Positions 12,770-24,924 of a stretch of 64,000 bases of DNA are shown here, piece after piece. Each line of letters opens with the position of its first letter. Positions within the stretch are counted from its first letter, which is position 1. A program made the translations under genes and the position numbers. Origin of the DNA: Escherichia sp. MOD1-EC7003 (lineage in GTDB: Bacteria; Pseudomonadota; Gammaproteobacteria; Enterobacterales; Enterobacteriaceae); assembly GCF_002965065.1 (NCBI RefSeq), contig NZ_PTRE01000078.1, forward strand, positions 16,581 through 80,580. Direction: 5' to 3'. The notes under the pieces were generated by a model, which saw only the letters and a list, made by a program, of their open reading frames with translations, did no database searches and was not told where the DNA came from.

Positions 12770-14161
12770 ATGAACTTTCCATTAATTGCGAACATCGTGG
12801 TGTTCGTTGTACTGCTGTGGGCGCTGGCTCAGACCCGCCACAAACAGTGGAGTCTGGCGAAAAAAGTGCTGGTGGGGCTGGTAATGGGTGTGGTTTTTGG
12901 CCTTGCCCTGCATACCATTTATGGTTCTGACAGCCAGGTACTTAAAGATTCTGTACAGTGGTTTAACATTGTTGGTAACGGCTATGTTCAACTGCTGCAA
13001 ATGATCGTTATGCCGTTAGTCTTTGCCTCTATTCTGAGCGCGGTTGCCCGTCTGCATAACGCATCTCAGTTAGGCAAAATCAGTTTTCTGACCATCGGTA
13101 CGCTGCTGTTTACCACGCTGATTGCGGCGCTGGTCGGTGTGCTGGTCACCAACCTGTTTGGTTTGACGGCTGAAGGTCTGGTTCAGGGAGGGGCAGAAAC
13201 TGCACGCCTGAACGCCATCGAAAGTAACTATGTTGGTAAAGTCTCTGACCTGAGCGTTCCGCAGCTGATCTTGTCTTTTATCCCGAAAAACCCGTTTGCC
13301 GATCTGACCGGAGCCAATCCGACGTCAATTATCAGCGTGGTAATTTTTGCCGCATTCCTGGGCGTAGCTGCGCTGAAATTGCTGAAAGATGATGCCCCGA
13401 AAGGAGAATGCGTCTTAACTGCTATCGATACCCTGCAAAGCTGGGTGATGAAACTGGTTCGCCTGGTCATGCAACTGACCCCTTACGGCGTTCTGGCGCT
13501 GATGACCAAAGTGGTTGCGGGTTCTAACCTGCAAGACATCATCAAACTGGGAAGTTTCGTTGTCGCGTCCTACCTCGGTCTTCTGATTATGTTTGCAGTG
13601 CATGGCATCCTGCTGGGTATTAATGGCGTGAGCCCGCTGAAGTACTTCCGTAAGGTATGGCCAGTATTGACGTTTGCCTTTACCAGTCGTTCCAGCGCCG
13701 CGTCTATCCCACTGAATGTTGAAGCACAAACGCATCGTCTGGGGGTTCCTGAATCCATCGCCAGTTTCGCCGCCTCTTTCGGTGCGACCATAGGTCAGAA
13801 CGGCTGTGCCGGTTTGTATCCGGCAATGCTGGCGGTGATGGTTGCGCCTACGGTGGGCATTAACCCGCTGGACCCGATGTGGATTGCAACGCTGGTCGGT
13901 ATTGTTACCGTTAGTTCTGCAGGCGTTGCCGGTGTCGGTGGCGGTGCAACTTTCGCTGCACTGATTGTGCTACCTGCAATGGGCCTGCCTGTAACGCTGG
14001 TGGCACTGTTAATCTCAGTTGAACCGCTTATCGACATGGGTCGTACTGCGCTAAACGTCAGTGGCTCTATGACCGCAGGTACGCTGACCAGCCAGTGGCT
14101 GAAGCAAACCGATAAAGCCATTCTGGATAGCGAAGACGACGCCGAACTGGCACACCGTTAA
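12770..14161 (+). CDS. tcyP: L-cystine:cation symporter
   Basis: 463-aa member of the dicarboxylate/amino acid:cation symporter (DAACS) family, formerly ydjN, a main cystine importer of E. coli. It has about eight membrane segments starting at residue 4. The hallmark reentrant-loop region [16 protein letters not shown] (about residues 305-320) is intact, as is the second loop with [16 protein letters not shown]. An AGGAG ribosome-binding site lies before the ATG. K-12 expression responds to CysB. In K-12 the next gene is ydjO, which is missing here. Confidence 0.95.
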   Translation: MNFPLIANIVVFVVLLWALAQTRHKQWSLAKKVLVGLVMGVVFGLALHTIYGSDSQVLKDSVQWFNIVGNGYVQLLQMIVMPLVFASILSAVARLHNASQLGKISFLTIGTLLFTTLIAALVGVLVTNLFGLTAEGLVQGGAETARLNAIESNYVGKVSDLSVPQLILSFIPKNPFADLTGANPTSIISVVIFAAFLGVAALKLLKDDAPKGECVLTAIDTLQSWVMKLVRLVMQLTPYGVLALMTKVVAGSNLQDIIKLGSFVVASYLGLLIMFAVHGILLGINGVSPLKYFRKVWPVLTFAFTSRSSAASIPLNVEAQTHRLGVPESIASFAASFGATIGQNGCAGLYPAMLAVMVAPTVGINPLDPMWIATLVGIVTVSSAGVAGVGGGATFAALIVLPAMGLPVTLVALLISVEPLIDMGRTALNVSGSMTAGTLTSQWLKQTDKAILDSEDDAELAHR

Positions 14162-14171
14162 TTCTTATGCT

Positions 14172-14204
14172 GGCAACGGTCCGTTTTGTATAGGGGCCGT
14201 TGCC
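14172..14204 (+). terminator. Terminator after tcyP
   Basis: GGCAACGG and CCGTTGCC form a stem just after the tcyP stop and are followed by TTACTTTTT. This is a good Rho-independent terminator. Confidence 0.8.
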
Positions 14205-14355
14205 TTACTTTTTAAATGTTCTATCGCGGCGATGCATACCGACTCATATTTAAATAGATCGTCAAAGGCAGCTTTTTGTTACATGTAGTTTAAATGAATG
14301 TAGAGACGTGATACAGGTCATGTAACTCCCGGCAACACAGGGAGGTACGTAATTC

Positions 14356-14598
14356 TTACTCAGCCACTTCCCCTTCCTGACGGATCTGATTTGCCCAACG
14401 CTGGGCAGATTCAGGTACAGTAAACGCCGGTGAGAGCAGAAATGACTCTCCCATCAGTACAAACGCAACATATTTGCCACGCAGCATCCAGACATCACGA
14501 AACGTATCCATCTTTATCGCATGTTCTGGCGGCGCGGGTTCCGTGCGTGGGACATAGCTAATAATTTGGCGGTTTTGCTGACGGAGCGGTTTCTTCAT
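14356..14598 (-). CDS. cedA: Cell division modulator CedA
   Basis: Small basic DNA-binding protein, 80 aa (MKKPLRQQNRQIISYVPRTE..., ending QIRQEGEVAE). In E. coli it restores cell division in the over-replicating dnaAcos mutant and has been linked to RNA polymerase. Its fold is an antiparallel beta-sheet with one helix. An alternative in-frame start seven codons upstream (14619) would give the 87-residue form and cannot be excluded, because neither start has a strong ribosome-binding site. It is convergent with tcyP; the 194-bp gap contains only the tcyP terminator. Confidence 0.92.
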   Translation of the reverse strand: MKKPLRQQNRQIISYVPRTEPAPPEHAIKMDTFRDVWMLRGKYVAFVLMGESFLLSPAFTVPESAQRWANQIRQEGEVAE

Positions 14599-14733
14599 TA
14601 CTGGCTTCACTAAACACATATTAAAAATCAGAAAAACTGTAGTTTAGCCGATTTAACCCCTGTACGTCCTGCTTTGCGTGTATTTCATAACACGGTTTCC
14701 AGAATAGTCTCCGAAGCGGGATCTGGCTGGTGG

Positions 14734-14741
14734 TCTATAGT
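14734..14741 (+). promoter_or_regulatory. Probable sigma-S -10 element of katE
   Basis: TCTATAGT lies about 60 bp upstream of katE and fits the extended sigma-S -10 (CTATACT-like). katE is a classic RpoS-dependent gene. The position is inferred from motif and context only. Confidence 0.5.
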
Positions 14742-14801
14742 TAGAGGGTTTTTTGACCAAAACAGCGGCCCTTTCAGTAAAAAATTAAGGAGACGAGTTC
14801 A

Positions 14802-17063
14802 ATGTCGCAGCATAACGAAAAGACCCCACATCAGCACCAGTCACCACTACACGATTCCAGCGAAGCGAAACCGGGGATGGACTCACTGGCACCTGAGGAT
14901 GGATCTCATCGTCCAGCGGCTGAACCCACACCGCCCGGCGCACAACCTACCGCCCCAGGGAGCCAGAAAGCCCCTGATACGCGTAATGAAAAACTTAATT
15001 CTCTGGAAGACGTACGCAAAGGCAGTGAAAATTATGCGCTGACCACTAATCAGGGCGTGCGCATCGCCGACGATCAAAATTCTCTGCGTGCCGGTAGCCG
15101 TGGCCCAACGCTGCTGGAAGATTTTATTCTGCGCGAGAAAATCACTCACTTTGACCATGAGCGCATCCCGGAACGTATTGTTCATGCACGCGGATCAGCC
15201 GCTCACGGTTATTTCCAGCCGTATAAAAGCTTAAGCAATATCACCAAAGCGGATTTCCTCTCAGACCCGAACAAAATCACCCCAGTATTTGTCAGGTTCT
15301 CTACCGTTCAGGGTGGCGCAGGGTCGGCAGATACCGTGCGTGATATCCGTGGTTTTGCCACCAAGTTCTATACCGAAGAGGGTATTTTTGACCTTGTTGG
15401 CAATAACACGCCCATCTTCTTTATCCAGGATGCGCATAAATTCCCCGATTTTGTTCATGCGGTAAAACCAGAACCGCACTGGGCAATTCCACAAGGGCAA
15501 AGCGCCCACGATACCTTCTGGGATTATGTTTCTCTGCAACCTGAAACTCTGCACAACGTGATATGGGCGATGTCGGATCGCGGGATCCCGCGCAGTTATC
15601 GCACCATGGAAGGCTTCGGTATTCACACCTTTCGCCTGATTAATGCTGAAGGTAAAGCAACGTTCGTACGTTTCCACTGGAAACCCCTGGCGGGTAAAGC
15701 CTCGCTGGTCTGGGATGAAGCGCAGAAACTTACCGGGCGTGACCCGGACTTCCACCGCCGAGAATTGTGGGAAGCCATTGAAGCAGGCGATTTTCCGGAA
15801 TACGAACTGGGCCTCCAGTTAATCCCCGAAGAAGACGAATTCAAGTTCGACTTCGACCTTCTCGATCCAACCAAACTTATCCCGGAAGAACTGGTGCCCG
15901 TTCAGCGCGTCGGTAAAATGGTGCTCAATCGCAACCAGGATAATTTCTTTGCCGAAAACGAACAGGTGGCTTTCCATCCCGGGCATATCGTGCCGGGGCT
16001 GGATTTCACCAACGACCCGCTGTTGCAGGGGCGTTTGTTCTCTTATACCGATACACAAATCAGTCGTCTTGGTGGGCCGAATTTCCATGAGATCCCGATT
16101 AACCGCCCGACCTGCCCTTACCATAATTTCCAGCGTGACGGCATGCATCGTATGGGAATCGACACTAACCCGGCGAATTACGAACCGAACTCGATTAACG
16201 ATAACTGGCCGCGCGAAACGCCGCCGGGGCCGAAACGCGGCGGTTTTGAATCATACCCGGAGCGCGTGGAAGGCAATAAAGTTCGCGAGCGCAGTCCATC
16301 CTTTGGCGAATATTATTCCCATCCGCGTCTGTTCTGGCTAAGTCAGACGCCATTCGAGCAGCGCCATATTGTCGAAGGTTTCAGCTTTGAGTTAAGCAAA
16401 GTCGTCCGTCCGTATATTCGTGAGCGCGTTATTGACCAGCTGGCGCATATTGATCTCACTCTGGCCCAGGCGGTGGCGAAAAATCTCGGCATCGAATTGA
16501 CTGACAACCAGCTGAATATCACCCCGCCTCCGGACATCAACGGTCTGAAAAAGGCGCCATCCTTAAGTCTGTACACCATTCCTGACGGTGATGTGAAAGG
16601 TCGCGTGGTAGCGATTTTGCTTAATGATGAGGTGAGATCGGCAGACCTTCTGGCCATTCTCAAGGCGCTGAAGGCCAAAGGCGTTCATGCCAAACTGCTC
16701 TATTCCCGAATGGGTGAAGTGACTGCAAATGACGGTACGGTGCTGCCAATAGCTGCTACCTTTGCCGGAGCGCCTTCGCTGACGGTCGATGCGGTCATTG
16801 TCCCTTGCGGCAATATCGCGGATATCGCTGACAACGGCGATGCCAACTACTACCTGATGGAAGCCTACAAACACCTTAAACCGATTGCGCTGGCAGGAGA
16901 CGCGCGCAAGTTTAAAGCAACAATCAAGGTCGCTGACCAGGGTGAAGAAGGGATTGTGGAAGCTGACAGCGCCGACGGTAGTTTTATGGATGAACTGTTA
17001 ACGCTGATGGCAGCACACCGCGTGTGGTCACGCATTCCTAAGATTGACAAAATTCCGGCATAA
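14802..17063 (+). CDS. katE: Catalase HPII (monofunctional, heme d)
   Basis: Stationary-phase hydroperoxidase II, 753 aa, full length, cytoplasmic homotetramer that disproportionates hydrogen peroxide. A long hydrophilic N-terminal arm (1-80) leads to the catalase core with catalytic His128 ([12 protein letters not shown]) and the distal Asn in [10 protein letters not shown]. The proximal heme ligand Tyr is in [11 protein letters not shown]-terminal flavodoxin/DJ-1-like domain (about 600-753, [13 protein letters not shown]) is typical of large-subunit catalases. It is monocistronic, with an RpoS-type promoter upstream and a hairpin terminator at its end. Confidence 0.98.
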   Translation: MSQHNEKTPHQHQSPLHDSSEAKPGMDSLAPEDGSHRPAAEPTPPGAQPTAPGSQKAPDTRNEKLNSLEDVRKGSENYALTTNQGVRIADDQNSLRAGSRGPTLLEDFILREKITHFDHERIPERIVHARGSAAHGYFQPYKSLSNITKADFLSDPNKITPVFVRFSTVQGGAGSADTVRDIRGFATKFYTEEGIFDLVGNNTPIFFIQDAHKFPDFVHAVKPEPHWAIPQGQSAHDTFWDYVSLQPETLHNVIWAMSDRGIPRSYRTMEGFGIHTFRLINAEGKATFVRFHWKPLAGKASLVWDEAQKLTGRDPDFHRRELWEAIEAGDFPEYELGLQLIPEEDEFKFDFDLLDPTKLIPEELVPVQRVGKMVLNRNQDNFFAENEQVAFHPGHIVPGLDFTNDPLLQGRLFSYTDTQISRLGGPNFHEIPINRPTCPYHNFQRDGMHRMGIDTNPANYEPNSINDNWPRETPPGPKRGGFESYPERVEGNKVRERSPSFGEYYSHPRLFWLSQTPFEQRHIVEGFSFELSKVVRPYIRERVIDQLAHIDLTLAQAVAKNLGIELTDNQLNITPPPDINGLKKAPSLSLYTIPDGDVKGRVVAILLNDEVRSADLLAILKALKAKGVHAKLLYSRMGEVTANDGTVLPIAATFAGAPSLTVDAVIVPCGNIADIADNGDANYYLMEAYKHLKPIALAGDARKFKATIKVADQGEEGIVEADSADGSFMDELLTLMAAHRVWSRIPKIDKIPA

Positions 17064-17067
17064 ATAT

Positions 17068-17091
17068 AGGTGGCGCAACTGCGCCACCTTT
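17068..17091 (+). terminator. katE terminator
   Basis: AGGTGGCGCA and TGCGCCACCT form a stem 5 bp after the katE stop, followed by a short T-run. Confidence 0.8.
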
Positions 17092-17190
17092 GCCTGATGC
17101 TCTGCGCTTATCAGGCCTACCGGATATTCATAATACTTTGAAATTTCAATATAGTGCTTGCCGGATAAGGCGTTTACGCCGCATCCGGCA
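17092..17190. repeat. BIME: two REP units between katE and chbG
   Basis: Two REP-type palindromes in opposite orientation: GCCTGATGC...GCTTATCAGGC at 17092-17115, and TGCCGGATAAGGCG...CGCATCCGGCA at 17159-17190. The AT-rich linker between them is typical of E. coli BIMEs. They lie between convergent genes, where such elements often stabilise the 3' ends of both messages. Confidence 0.85.
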
Positions 17191-17202
17191 AAACAGCCTT
17201 AC

Positions 17203-17973
<771 letters not shown>

Positions 17974-19326
17974 TTAATGTGCTTTTTTAAGCTCTGCGAT
18001 ACAGTCGGCAAAATTTGGCAGCCATTTCTCGTGCGCCAGAATCATCTCGCGTGCCAGCAGCTCAGCATCGCGATCGGAATGCACCAACGGACTAAGGTTT
18101 AGCGCCAGTAAGACATCGTTAAATTCTCCACTAAGTGCGGCGTTGCTGGCAGCAATCTCGAAGCCTTTGATGGTGTGAATCAGCCCCATCACTTTATCAT
18201 CGAAATGCGTAATGCGCGGATGTGGCGTCGCGCCATCGCGCCCCAGCGTACAGGTCATTTCTACCGCCCAGTCTGCCGGAATATTATCAATATGCCCATG
18301 ATGCGGGATATTAACGTAAAGTTCTGCTTGCTTGTCGTTGTAGATAGCGTTAATCACTTCGCACGCAGCATCAGAGTAATAAGCCCCACCGCGCTGTTCC
18401 AGTTCTTTCGGCTTAACTTTCAACTCCGGGTTTTTATACAGCTCAAAAAGTTGTTTCTCGACTTTATGTACTACCTGCGCACGGGCGCCGCCTTTGTAGT
18501 ATTCGCCCATTTCAATAGCCAGCATCTCTTTTTGTTTGAAGTAGTAAAGCAAATAAGAACACGGCAACAGATTCAGAGAACGAATTAAACCTTCGCTAAA
18601 TGGCAGATCGAAAATATTTTTTACGCCAGATGCTTTTAACTGCCCGGATGCCACACCATCAAGCAATTCGGCAAAGCGTGACTTGCCATTGACCAGCACA
18701 TCCTTAATGAACACCATGTGGTTGAGGCCAAACAGATCGATAGATAAATTATCGCTATCTTTCAGCGTCAGAACATCGCGAATAAACATCTTCATGCCAA
18801 TCGGAATATTACACACGCCGATAAAGCGTTTAAATCCGCTATGACGATAGACGGCTTCAGTGACCATTCCTGCCGGGTTAGTGAAGTTAATCACCCATGC
18901 ATTCGGACAAAGTTCTTCGACATCTTTTACGATGTCAAAAATCACCGGAATGGTACGTAAGCCTTTAAACAGTCCACCCGCGCCGTTGGTTTCCTGCCCC
19001 AGATAACCATGACTTAGCGGAATACGTTCGTCCAGTTCGCGTGCTGGCAATTGGCCAACGCGTAGTTGGGTAGTAACGAAATCAGCATCTTTCAATGCCT
19101 CGCGGCGATCCAGTGTTTTATAAAGCTTCATCGGGACGCCAGCGTTATCAATCATCCGTTGGCAGAGTTCAAAAATAATATCCAGTTTCGCTTTACCACC
19201 TTCGACATCCACCAGCCATAATTCACTGACCGGCAATTCGTGGTAACGCTTAATAAATCCTTCCAGCAATTCTGGGGTATAGCTACTCCCGCCACCAATA
19301 GTGACGACTTTTAATTTCTGGCTCAT
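17974..19326 (-). CDS. chbF: Monoacetylchitobiose-6-phosphate hydrolase
   Basis: GH4-family phospho-glycosidase of 450 aa that needs NAD+ and a divalent metal. The N-terminal Rossmann motif VVTIGGGSSYTPELLEG (residues 6-22) and the conserved NFTNPAG and GVCNIPIG motifs (metal-binding Asn and Cys region) are present. It splits the 6-phosphorylated, monodeacetylated chitobiose made by the ChbBCA transporter and ChbG. It lies in the chb operon between chbR (104 bp upstream) and chbG. Confidence 0.97.
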   Translation of the reverse strand: MSQKLKVVTIGGGSSYTPELLEGFIKRYHELPVSELWLVDVEGGKAKLDIIFELCQRMIDNAGVPMKLYKTLDRREALKDADFVTTQLRVGQLPARELDERIPLSHGYLGQETNGAGGLFKGLRTIPVIFDIVKDVEELCPNAWVINFTNPAGMVTEAVYRHSGFKRFIGVCNIPIGMKMFIRDVLTLKDSDNLSIDLFGLNHMVFIKDVLVNGKSRFAELLDGVASGQLKASGVKNIFDLPFSEGLIRSLNLLPCSYLLYYFKQKEMLAIEMGEYYKGGARAQVVHKVEKQLFELYKNPELKVKPKELEQRGGAYYSDAACEVINAIYNDKQAELYVNIPHHGHIDNIPADWAVEMTCTLGRDGATPHPRITHFDDKVMGLIHTIKGFEIAASNAALSGEFNDVLLALNLSPLVHSDRDAELLAREMILAHEKWLPNFADCIAELKKAH

Positions 19327-19430
19327 AATTTCTCCCTTCAGTACAGAATACTGATATCTGGCATATCCGGTTCCAAGGCCAGAAATAATCCGGCGACAGG
19401 ACTGATATGTGAATTGTCAGGTATGACGAT

Positions 19431-20273
19431 TTACTGATTAAACTCAGTCAACTTCTTACGATAGCTCTTAGGTGTAAAGGACGTTAATTTCTTAAATGTT
19501 TTAATAAACAAGCTCGGGCTACTATAACCGGCCTCAAACGCAATATCCGTCACGGAGTAGTTGGTCATTTCAAGTTGTTTTTTTGCAAAATTAATACGGA
19601 TTTCATTAATAATCTGCATTGGCGTTTTGCCATAATATCGTTGAGTCGCTCGCGTCAAATACTCCTGTGATTTAGCCGACAACGTCACCATATTTTCCAG
19701 CGCCGACTCACTAAACTGCTCTTTATCATGCATCTTTTCTACCGTATTTTTCAGCCACCGCGGTACATCATCAACCACCTGTTCTTCGCGGTAATGACGT
19801 AAACGGTTAATGACATAAAAAGTCACCATCTCGACAAACTCTTCCAGCCCTGTTTCACTGAAATTCAATGAAGAAATCACTGTTTCCACATAGGTGAGAA
19901 AAGCGTTATTGGTCCGGTATACCTGCGAAGCGACAAAGCAATAAGGCAACAACGGCAGGTAATGCTGTTCAAAAAAGCGTTTACTGATCCCAACGTTCAA
20001 TATGCGCGTGGCACCAAACTCATAAAAACTTTGATGGTGCGAATTTAACGGAATAAAAACAAAATCGCCCCGTTCCAGCAACACACGCTTACCGTTAATC
20101 TCCTGGAAATAACGCCCGGTTAATACCAGCGTAAATTCATAATAGTCGTGCTGATGCAGTCCGCTGATACTCTCAGTTTTGTTGTAGATAAACACATGGA
20201 AGTTTTTGCCATTAAACAACTGCTGTTCTCGGGCAGTGGCAATTTCCGGCGCGTTAATCACTGGCTGCATCAT
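19431..20273 (-). CDS. chbR: Chitobiose operon regulator (AraC family)
   Basis: 280-aa AraC/XylS-type dual regulator of the chb operon. An N-terminal cupin-like sensing domain (about 25-110, with [21 protein letters not shown] residues) precedes the C-terminal double helix-turn-helix (about 180-275, with [22 protein letters not shown]). It represses without inducer and activates when the deacetylated chitobiose-phosphate signal is present and NagC repression is lifted. It is encoded inside the operon it controls, 7 bp downstream of chbA. Confidence 0.97.
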   Translation of the reverse strand: MMQPVINAPEIATAREQQLFNGKNFHVFIYNKTESISGLHQHDYYEFTLVLTGRYFQEINGKRVLLERGDFVFIPLNSHHQSFYEFGATRILNVGISKRFFEQHYLPLLPYCFVASQVYRTNNAFLTYVETVISSLNFSETGLEEFVEMVTFYVINRLRHYREEQVVDDVPRWLKNTVEKMHDKEQFSESALENMVTLSAKSQEYLTRATQRYYGKTPMQIINEIRINFAKKQLEMTNYSVTDIAFEAGYSSPSLFIKTFKKLTSFTPKSYRKKLTEFNQ

Positions 20274-20280
20274 CGACTCC

Positions 20281-20631
20281 TTATGCCTTCAGTTTTTCAT
20301 GAAGCTCAATTAATTCGGTAATCAGTTCACGCGCAAGCATGGACGTCATTAAATGATCCTGAGCATGGACCAGCACCAGGCTCACTTTCATCTTACCTTC
20401 GCCCGCATCACCTTCAATCAGTTTCGTCTGTACCAGATGCGCTTCATTCAACGCCATCCGTGACTGATCCATCATGGCTTTTGCTGCGGCAAAATCGCCC
20501 TGCTTCGCCTGTTTCAGTGCCGCATACGCCAGGCTGCGCGCTTGTCCGGAGTTAATGATAAGCCCCATCACCACTTCTTCCAGTTCTTCGGCTTCCGTTT
20601 GCGTATCAGGAATATTATCGAGCTCCATCAT
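20281..20631 (-). CDS. chbA: Chitobiose PTS enzyme IIA
   Basis: 116-aa soluble IIA of the lactose/chitobiose PTS family. It is a helical trimer that passes phosphate from HPr to ChbB. The phosphorylated His is in [15 protein letters not shown] near residue 89. It lies 50 bp downstream of chbC in the operon. Full length, no lesion. Confidence 0.97.
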   Translation of the reverse strand: MMELDNIPDTQTEAEELEEVVMGLIINSGQARSLAYAALKQAKQGDFAAAKAMMDQSRMALNEAHLVQTKLIEGDAGEGKMKVSLVLVHAQDHLMTSMLARELITELIELHEKLKA

Positions 20632-20681
20632 ACATCGTTCCTCTCTCTTCTTACCGGCACGATTACCCGTACCGGCATCGA

Positions 20682-22040
20682 TTAAAATTTCAGGGCGTTA
20701 GCGATATCTTCTTCGCTCTCTTCTTTATCAATCGCGTTTTGTGCTTTGTTAGCAACCACAACAAAGGGCAGATAAATGAGCGTGGCGATACCAAGGTTGA
20801 AGAGTGCAACCAGCAATGCGGCAACGCTACCGTTAGTGTTAAAGAAGGCGCCCAGACCGGTTGGCATGGTCCACGGTGCAATATTGGTCACCGGTGGAAT
20901 AATGCCCATGTAGTACGCCGCCAGAGTGATTGCCGCCAGAATCGGTTGTACCAGTACAAACGGGATAAACATCACCGGGTTCATGATAATCGGCAGACCA
21001 AACAGAATCGGTTCGTTAATCTGAAAGATGCCGGACGGTAGCGCCAGTTTTGCCACCTGACGATAATCAGCGCGGCGAGAAGCGATAAAGATAGCCAGGA
21101 TCAGGCCTAAAGTCGCACCGCTGCCACCGAGGAAAATAAAGGAGTCAAGCATCGGCTTGGCCCAGATATGGAAGGTCTTACCAGCTGCCAGCGCCGCTTC
21201 GACGGAGCCATATTGCTGATAGGTCGCGATGTTTTCTAGCGCCCACGGCGTCATAATGCCGTTGTCCAGTGCGGTCAGCGCCAGCGCGCCATGAATACCG
21301 AAGAACCAGAGCAGTGGAACAAAGATCACATAGGCCCAGCCCACCACGCTACCCAACGATGCCAGTGGGGTTGAGATGGTATCCATAATAATCTGGTGGA
21401 AGTTAGTCCCCCAGGTATTCAGCGCCCAGGCAGTAATCCCCATCACGGAAAGGATAATAAAACCGGGAATTAATGCAGAAAAGGAACGCGAGACCGATGT
21501 CGGTACGCTATCCGGTAATTTAATCACCCAATTGCGCCGCACAACAAAGGTAAACATTTCTGCCACCACCAGGCCAATAATAATCCCGGAGATGATATTC
21601 GCGCCACCTAACCAGTTTGCGCCGACGGCATAAGCTTCACCGACGCTATAAGGGGTGACAGTCATAAATGCCGCAACGGATAACAATCCTGCCGCCAGCG
21701 CATCGACTTTACGCTCTTCGGCCAGCGCCATACCGATAAAGAATGGAGCCATTAAAGACATTATCCCTAATGTTCCGTTATATACGTTGCCACCAATACC
21801 TTTCAGACCATTAAGTGTTTCAATGGTTGAGGCATCGAGGCGAATACCTAAGGAATAAAAAAACGACCCCTCCCCAAAGCTTAGAAAAACGTTGTTAATT
21901 AATACAAACATGGCCCCCGCAAGGGTTAACGGCATTAAGCGAATAAAGCCATTTTTGATTGCATTAACGTGTGGCTGCTTTCCTATTTTAACTGCAAAAG
22001 GGAGGAGTACCTTTTCAAGCGATGCAATAACATTACTCAT
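20682..22040 (-). CDS. chbC: Chitobiose PTS permease, enzyme IIC
   Basis: 452-aa integral membrane component that transports N,N'-diacetylchitobiose while it is phosphorylated by ChbB. It has about ten hydrophobic segments, starting with [18 protein letters not shown]. The conserved IIC motif around [11 protein letters not shown] and the region [14 protein letters not shown], which lines the substrate site, are intact. It lies between chbB (84 bp upstream) and chbA. Confidence 0.97.
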   Translation of the reverse strand: MSNVIASLEKVLLPFAVKIGKQPHVNAIKNGFIRLMPLTLAGAMFVLINNVFLSFGEGSFFYSLGIRLDASTIETLNGLKGIGGNVYNGTLGIMSLMAPFFIGMALAEERKVDALAAGLLSVAAFMTVTPYSVGEAYAVGANWLGGANIISGIIIGLVVAEMFTFVVRRNWVIKLPDSVPTSVSRSFSALIPGFIILSVMGITAWALNTWGTNFHQIIMDTISTPLASLGSVVGWAYVIFVPLLWFFGIHGALALTALDNGIMTPWALENIATYQQYGSVEAALAAGKTFHIWAKPMLDSFIFLGGSGATLGLILAIFIASRRADYRQVAKLALPSGIFQINEPILFGLPIIMNPVMFIPFVLVQPILAAITLAAYYMGIIPPVTNIAPWTMPTGLGAFFNTNGSVAALLVALFNLGIATLIYLPFVVVANKAQNAIDKEESEEDIANALKF

Positions 22041-22124
22041 AGAAAAATACCCTTAAAAACCGCAAATTAAATATTGCGGTATTGATTTATGAAATAACTC
22101 TTTGACGGGAAAATTTAAAATAAA

Positions 22125-22445
22125 TTAATTTGCTGCGGCTTTTTTAATCGCTGCAACCGCAGCCTTAAGCACGCCTAAACCATCGACTTTGCCATAAAGC
22201 AGAGAGTCAATTACTTCAACCGGTTTGTTGGGTAACAAACGCTGGATTTCGGGCAACATATAAGCAATCTGCGGCCCTAATAACACGACATCAGCATTCT
22301 GACCTTTTTCACCGGCCAGTGTTTCCGGAAATGCCTCAATAATGACCGGGACTTCATATTTTTCTGCCTGTGCGCGCATTTTTGATACCAGTAAAGAGGT
22401 AGACATGCCCGCAGAACAAAACAGATAAATGTGTTTCTTTTCCAT
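22125..22445 (-). CDS. chbB: Chitobiose PTS enzyme IIB
   Basis: 106-aa soluble IIB with the phosphorylated Cys10 in [18 protein letters not shown], the P-loop-like signature of lactose-family IIB proteins. It takes phosphate from ChbA and gives it to the sugar at ChbC. It is the first gene of the chb operon. The 298-bp upstream region carries a TATACT-like -10 (22560-22565, minus strand) and a CRP site. Confidence 0.97.
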   Translation of the reverse strand: MEKKHIYLFCSAGMSTSLLVSKMRAQAEKYEVPVIIEAFPETLAGEKGQNADVVLLGPQIAYMLPEIQRLLPNKPVEVIDSLLYGKVDGLGVLKAAVAAIKKAAAN

Positions 22446-22628
22446 AAAACTGCCCTCATCGACGATTATCTGTCAGCCAGACACTCCGCAAGCCTTAACC
22501 TGCTTCCATGCTCTGGGTAACTTGCGAAACCAACATGACTTTTTTTGATGGCTGAAAGGAGTATACGGTATAGATCTGAGCAATAGTATTTCTTTGATTT
22601 AGTAAATTGTTTCTCTTTGACCTGCGGT

Positions 22629-22644
22629 TATGACCCTCTTCACA
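22629..22644 (-). promoter_or_regulatory. CRP site upstream of chbBCARFG
   Basis: The minus strand reads TGTGAAGAGGGTCATA, which is TGTGA-N6-TCATA with one mismatch to consensus. It is centred about 70 bp upstream of a TATACT -10 hexamer. The chb operon is known to need cAMP-CRP together with ChbR. NagC sites are expected in the same interval but I could not place them. Confidence 0.6.
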
Positions 22645-22685
22645 TTTCGGGCAAATAATTCGCGAAGATAATTAAGAACACAGGC

Positions 22686-22712
22686 AAAAAAAACCGGCGC
22701 AATGGCCGGTTT
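22686..22712 (-). terminator. osmE terminator
   Basis: AAACCGGC and GCCGGTTT flank a 6-nt loop. The minus strand continues with a run of T, 32 bp after the osmE stop. It separates osmE from the chb promoter region. Confidence 0.85.
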
Positions 22713-22743
22713 CCGTTGTGACTCAAGCTTTCAGGCGAGGTGA

Positions 22744-23082
22744 TTACTTCGCAGCCTGTGGATCTGTGTCGTATTCGGCACAGGTCTGATAACCGGAGTT
22801 GATGACATGTCCGGTATCATCTAACGCGACAAAGTAGGTTTCAGCTTTACCATCACGTTGACCCAGGATGTAGGTCTGGCAAGTACCACGAGCATGGATC
22901 ATGCTCGCTTCAGACGAAGGTTTACCCGCAATTTGTGCAACCTGCGCCCGGCTCATGCCTTTTTTGACGTCTTTCACCACAGGCTGTACAAACTGGTCTT
23001 TGGTACGATCATAAGCCGTACAACCCGCCAGCATGGTTAATACCGCCGCTGCACTCAGAATTCCTGCCATATTCTTGTTCAT
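22744..23082 (-). CDS. osmE: Osmotically inducible lipoprotein OsmE
   Basis: 112-aa lipoprotein. The signal peptide ends in the lipobox LAGC, with Cys21 as the acylated residue. The mature part is a SmpA/OmlA-like (BamE-type) fold with the motif [20 protein letters not shown]. In K-12 it is induced by high osmolarity and stationary phase (RpoS). It is divergent from nadE across 201 bp. Confidence 0.97.
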   Translation of the reverse strand: MNKNMAGILSAAAVLTMLAGCTAYDRTKDQFVQPVVKDVKKGMSRAQVAQIAGKPSSEASMIHARGTCQTYILGQRDGKAETYFVALDDTGHVINSGYQTCAEYDTDPQAAK

Positions 23083-23283
23083 ATTCCGTCCTCTTGTTTA
23101 TCAGCGTGTTAGATAAGCCTGGAATACATTGGGTGCTTTTTCAAGCCCGTGAACGAAACGGCTCCGCTTTCAGAGGATTCCTGTATGACGTTTTAACCAC
23201 CATTCAACCTGCTGTCGCTTGTCGTTTCAGTAGCAACGGGTTAGCTTTAAGGAAGTTTTGTCTTTTTTGTCTGGAGGGGTTCA

Positions 23284-24111
23284 ATGACATTGCAACAACA
23301 AATAATAAAGGCGCTGGGCGCAAAACCGCAGATTAATGTTGAAGAGGAAATTCGTCGTAGCGTCGATTTTCTGAAAAGCTACCTGCAAACTTATCCGTTC
23401 ATTAAATCACTGGTGCTCGGGATCAGCGGCGGTCAGGACTCCACGCTTGCTGGTAAGCTATGTCAGATGGCGATTAATGAGCTGCGCCAGGAAACCGACA
23501 ACAAATCGCTGCAATTTATTGCCGTCCGTCTGCCCTATGGTATTCAGGCCGACGAACAAGATTGCCAGGATGCCATTGCCTTTATTCAACCGGATCGCGT
23601 ATTGACCGTCAATATCAAGGGCGCGGTACTCGCCAGCGAGCAGGCATTGCGGGAAGCGGGCATTGAACTGAGCGATTTTGTCCGTGGCAATGAAAAAGCG
23701 CGTGAACGGATGAAAGCACAATATAGCATTGCGGGTATGACCAGCGGTGTCGTAGTGGGCACCGATCATGCAGCAGAAGCCATTACCGGATTCTTCACTA
23801 AATATGGTGACGGCGGTACGGACATTAATCCGCTGTATCGTCTCAACAAACGACAGGGTAAACAGTTACTGGCGGCATTAGGTTGCCCGGAACATCTTTA
23901 TCAGAAAGCGCCAACGGCCGATCTGGAAGATGACCGCCCTTCTCTGCCAGATGAAGTGGCGCTCGGCGTGACCTATGACAATATCGACGACTATCTGGAA
24001 GGGAAAAACGTACCTGAACAGGTCGCCAGAACAATAGAGAACTGGTATCTGAAAACCGAGCATAAACGCCGCCCGCCAATTACCGTTTTTGATGATTTCT
24101 GGAAAAAGTAA
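23284..24111 (+). CDS. nadE: NH3-dependent NAD synthetase
   Basis: 275-aa homodimeric enzyme that amidates deamido-NAD with ammonia and ATP, the last step of NAD synthesis. The ATP-pyrophosphatase P-loop [14 protein letters not shown] (about residues 46-59) is intact. So is the [20 protein letters not shown] motif around residue 160 that shapes the NaAD site. A GGAGGGG ribosome-binding site is followed by ATG. It is the intact gene immediately before the damaged cho locus. Confidence 0.98.
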   Translation: MTLQQQIIKALGAKPQINVEEEIRRSVDFLKSYLQTYPFIKSLVLGISGGQDSTLAGKLCQMAINELRQETDNKSLQFIAVRLPYGIQADEQDCQDAIAFIQPDRVLTVNIKGAVLASEQALREAGIELSDFVRGNEKARERMKAQYSIAGMTSGVVVGTDHAAEAITGFFTKYGDGGTDINPLYRLNKRQGKQLLAALGCPEHLYQKAPTADLEDDRPSLPDEVALGVTYDNIDDYLEGKNVPEQVARTIENWYLKTEHKRRPPITVFDDFWKK

Positions 24112-24150
24112 TAATTTGCACATATTGGTTTGTGCGAAAAAGAGTGCTTT

Positions 24151-24193
24151 GTTCACGCCGGACGCGGCGTGAACGCCTTATTTGGCCTACAAA
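24151..24193 (+). repeat. REP element at the cho deletion boundary
   Basis: A perfect 10-bp stem, GTTCACGCCG (24151-24160) with CGGCGTGAAC (24165-24174), is followed by GCCTTATTTGGCCTAC, the usual REP tail. The AT-rich flank after it (AAATTCAATGCATTGCAGG) runs straight into cho coding sequence at about 24213. Confidence 0.8.
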
Positions 24194-24212
24194 ACTTTGC
24201 AAATTCAATGCA

Positions 24213-24758
<546 letters not shown>

Positions 24759-24849
24759 TCAGGTAACCGTGGATGGGTATCGGCAACTCGGGTGATTTAC
24801 GTTAGTGACGAGCAGACTTTTTTGCATCTGTTTGACAACGGAAAAGAAA

Positions 24850-24902
24850 ACCGCCGATCCTGTCCACCGCATTACTGCAAGGTAGTGGACAAGACCGGCG
24901 GT
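24850..24902 (-). terminator. Long hairpin terminator of spy
   Basis: An imperfect inverted repeat runs from ACCGCCG (24850) to CGGCGGT (24902), with an inner TGTCCAC/GTGGACA stem. On the minus strand it ends in TTTTCTTTT. It starts 23 bp after the spy stop and is the expected strong terminator of that highly induced gene. Confidence 0.85.
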
Positions 24903-24924
24903 CTTAAGTTTTTTGGCTGAAAGA

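Noticed and set aside
24850..24902. Long hairpin after spy as a small RNA gene
   Set aside because: Its position just past the spy stop, with a T-run on the minus strand, fits a terminator.
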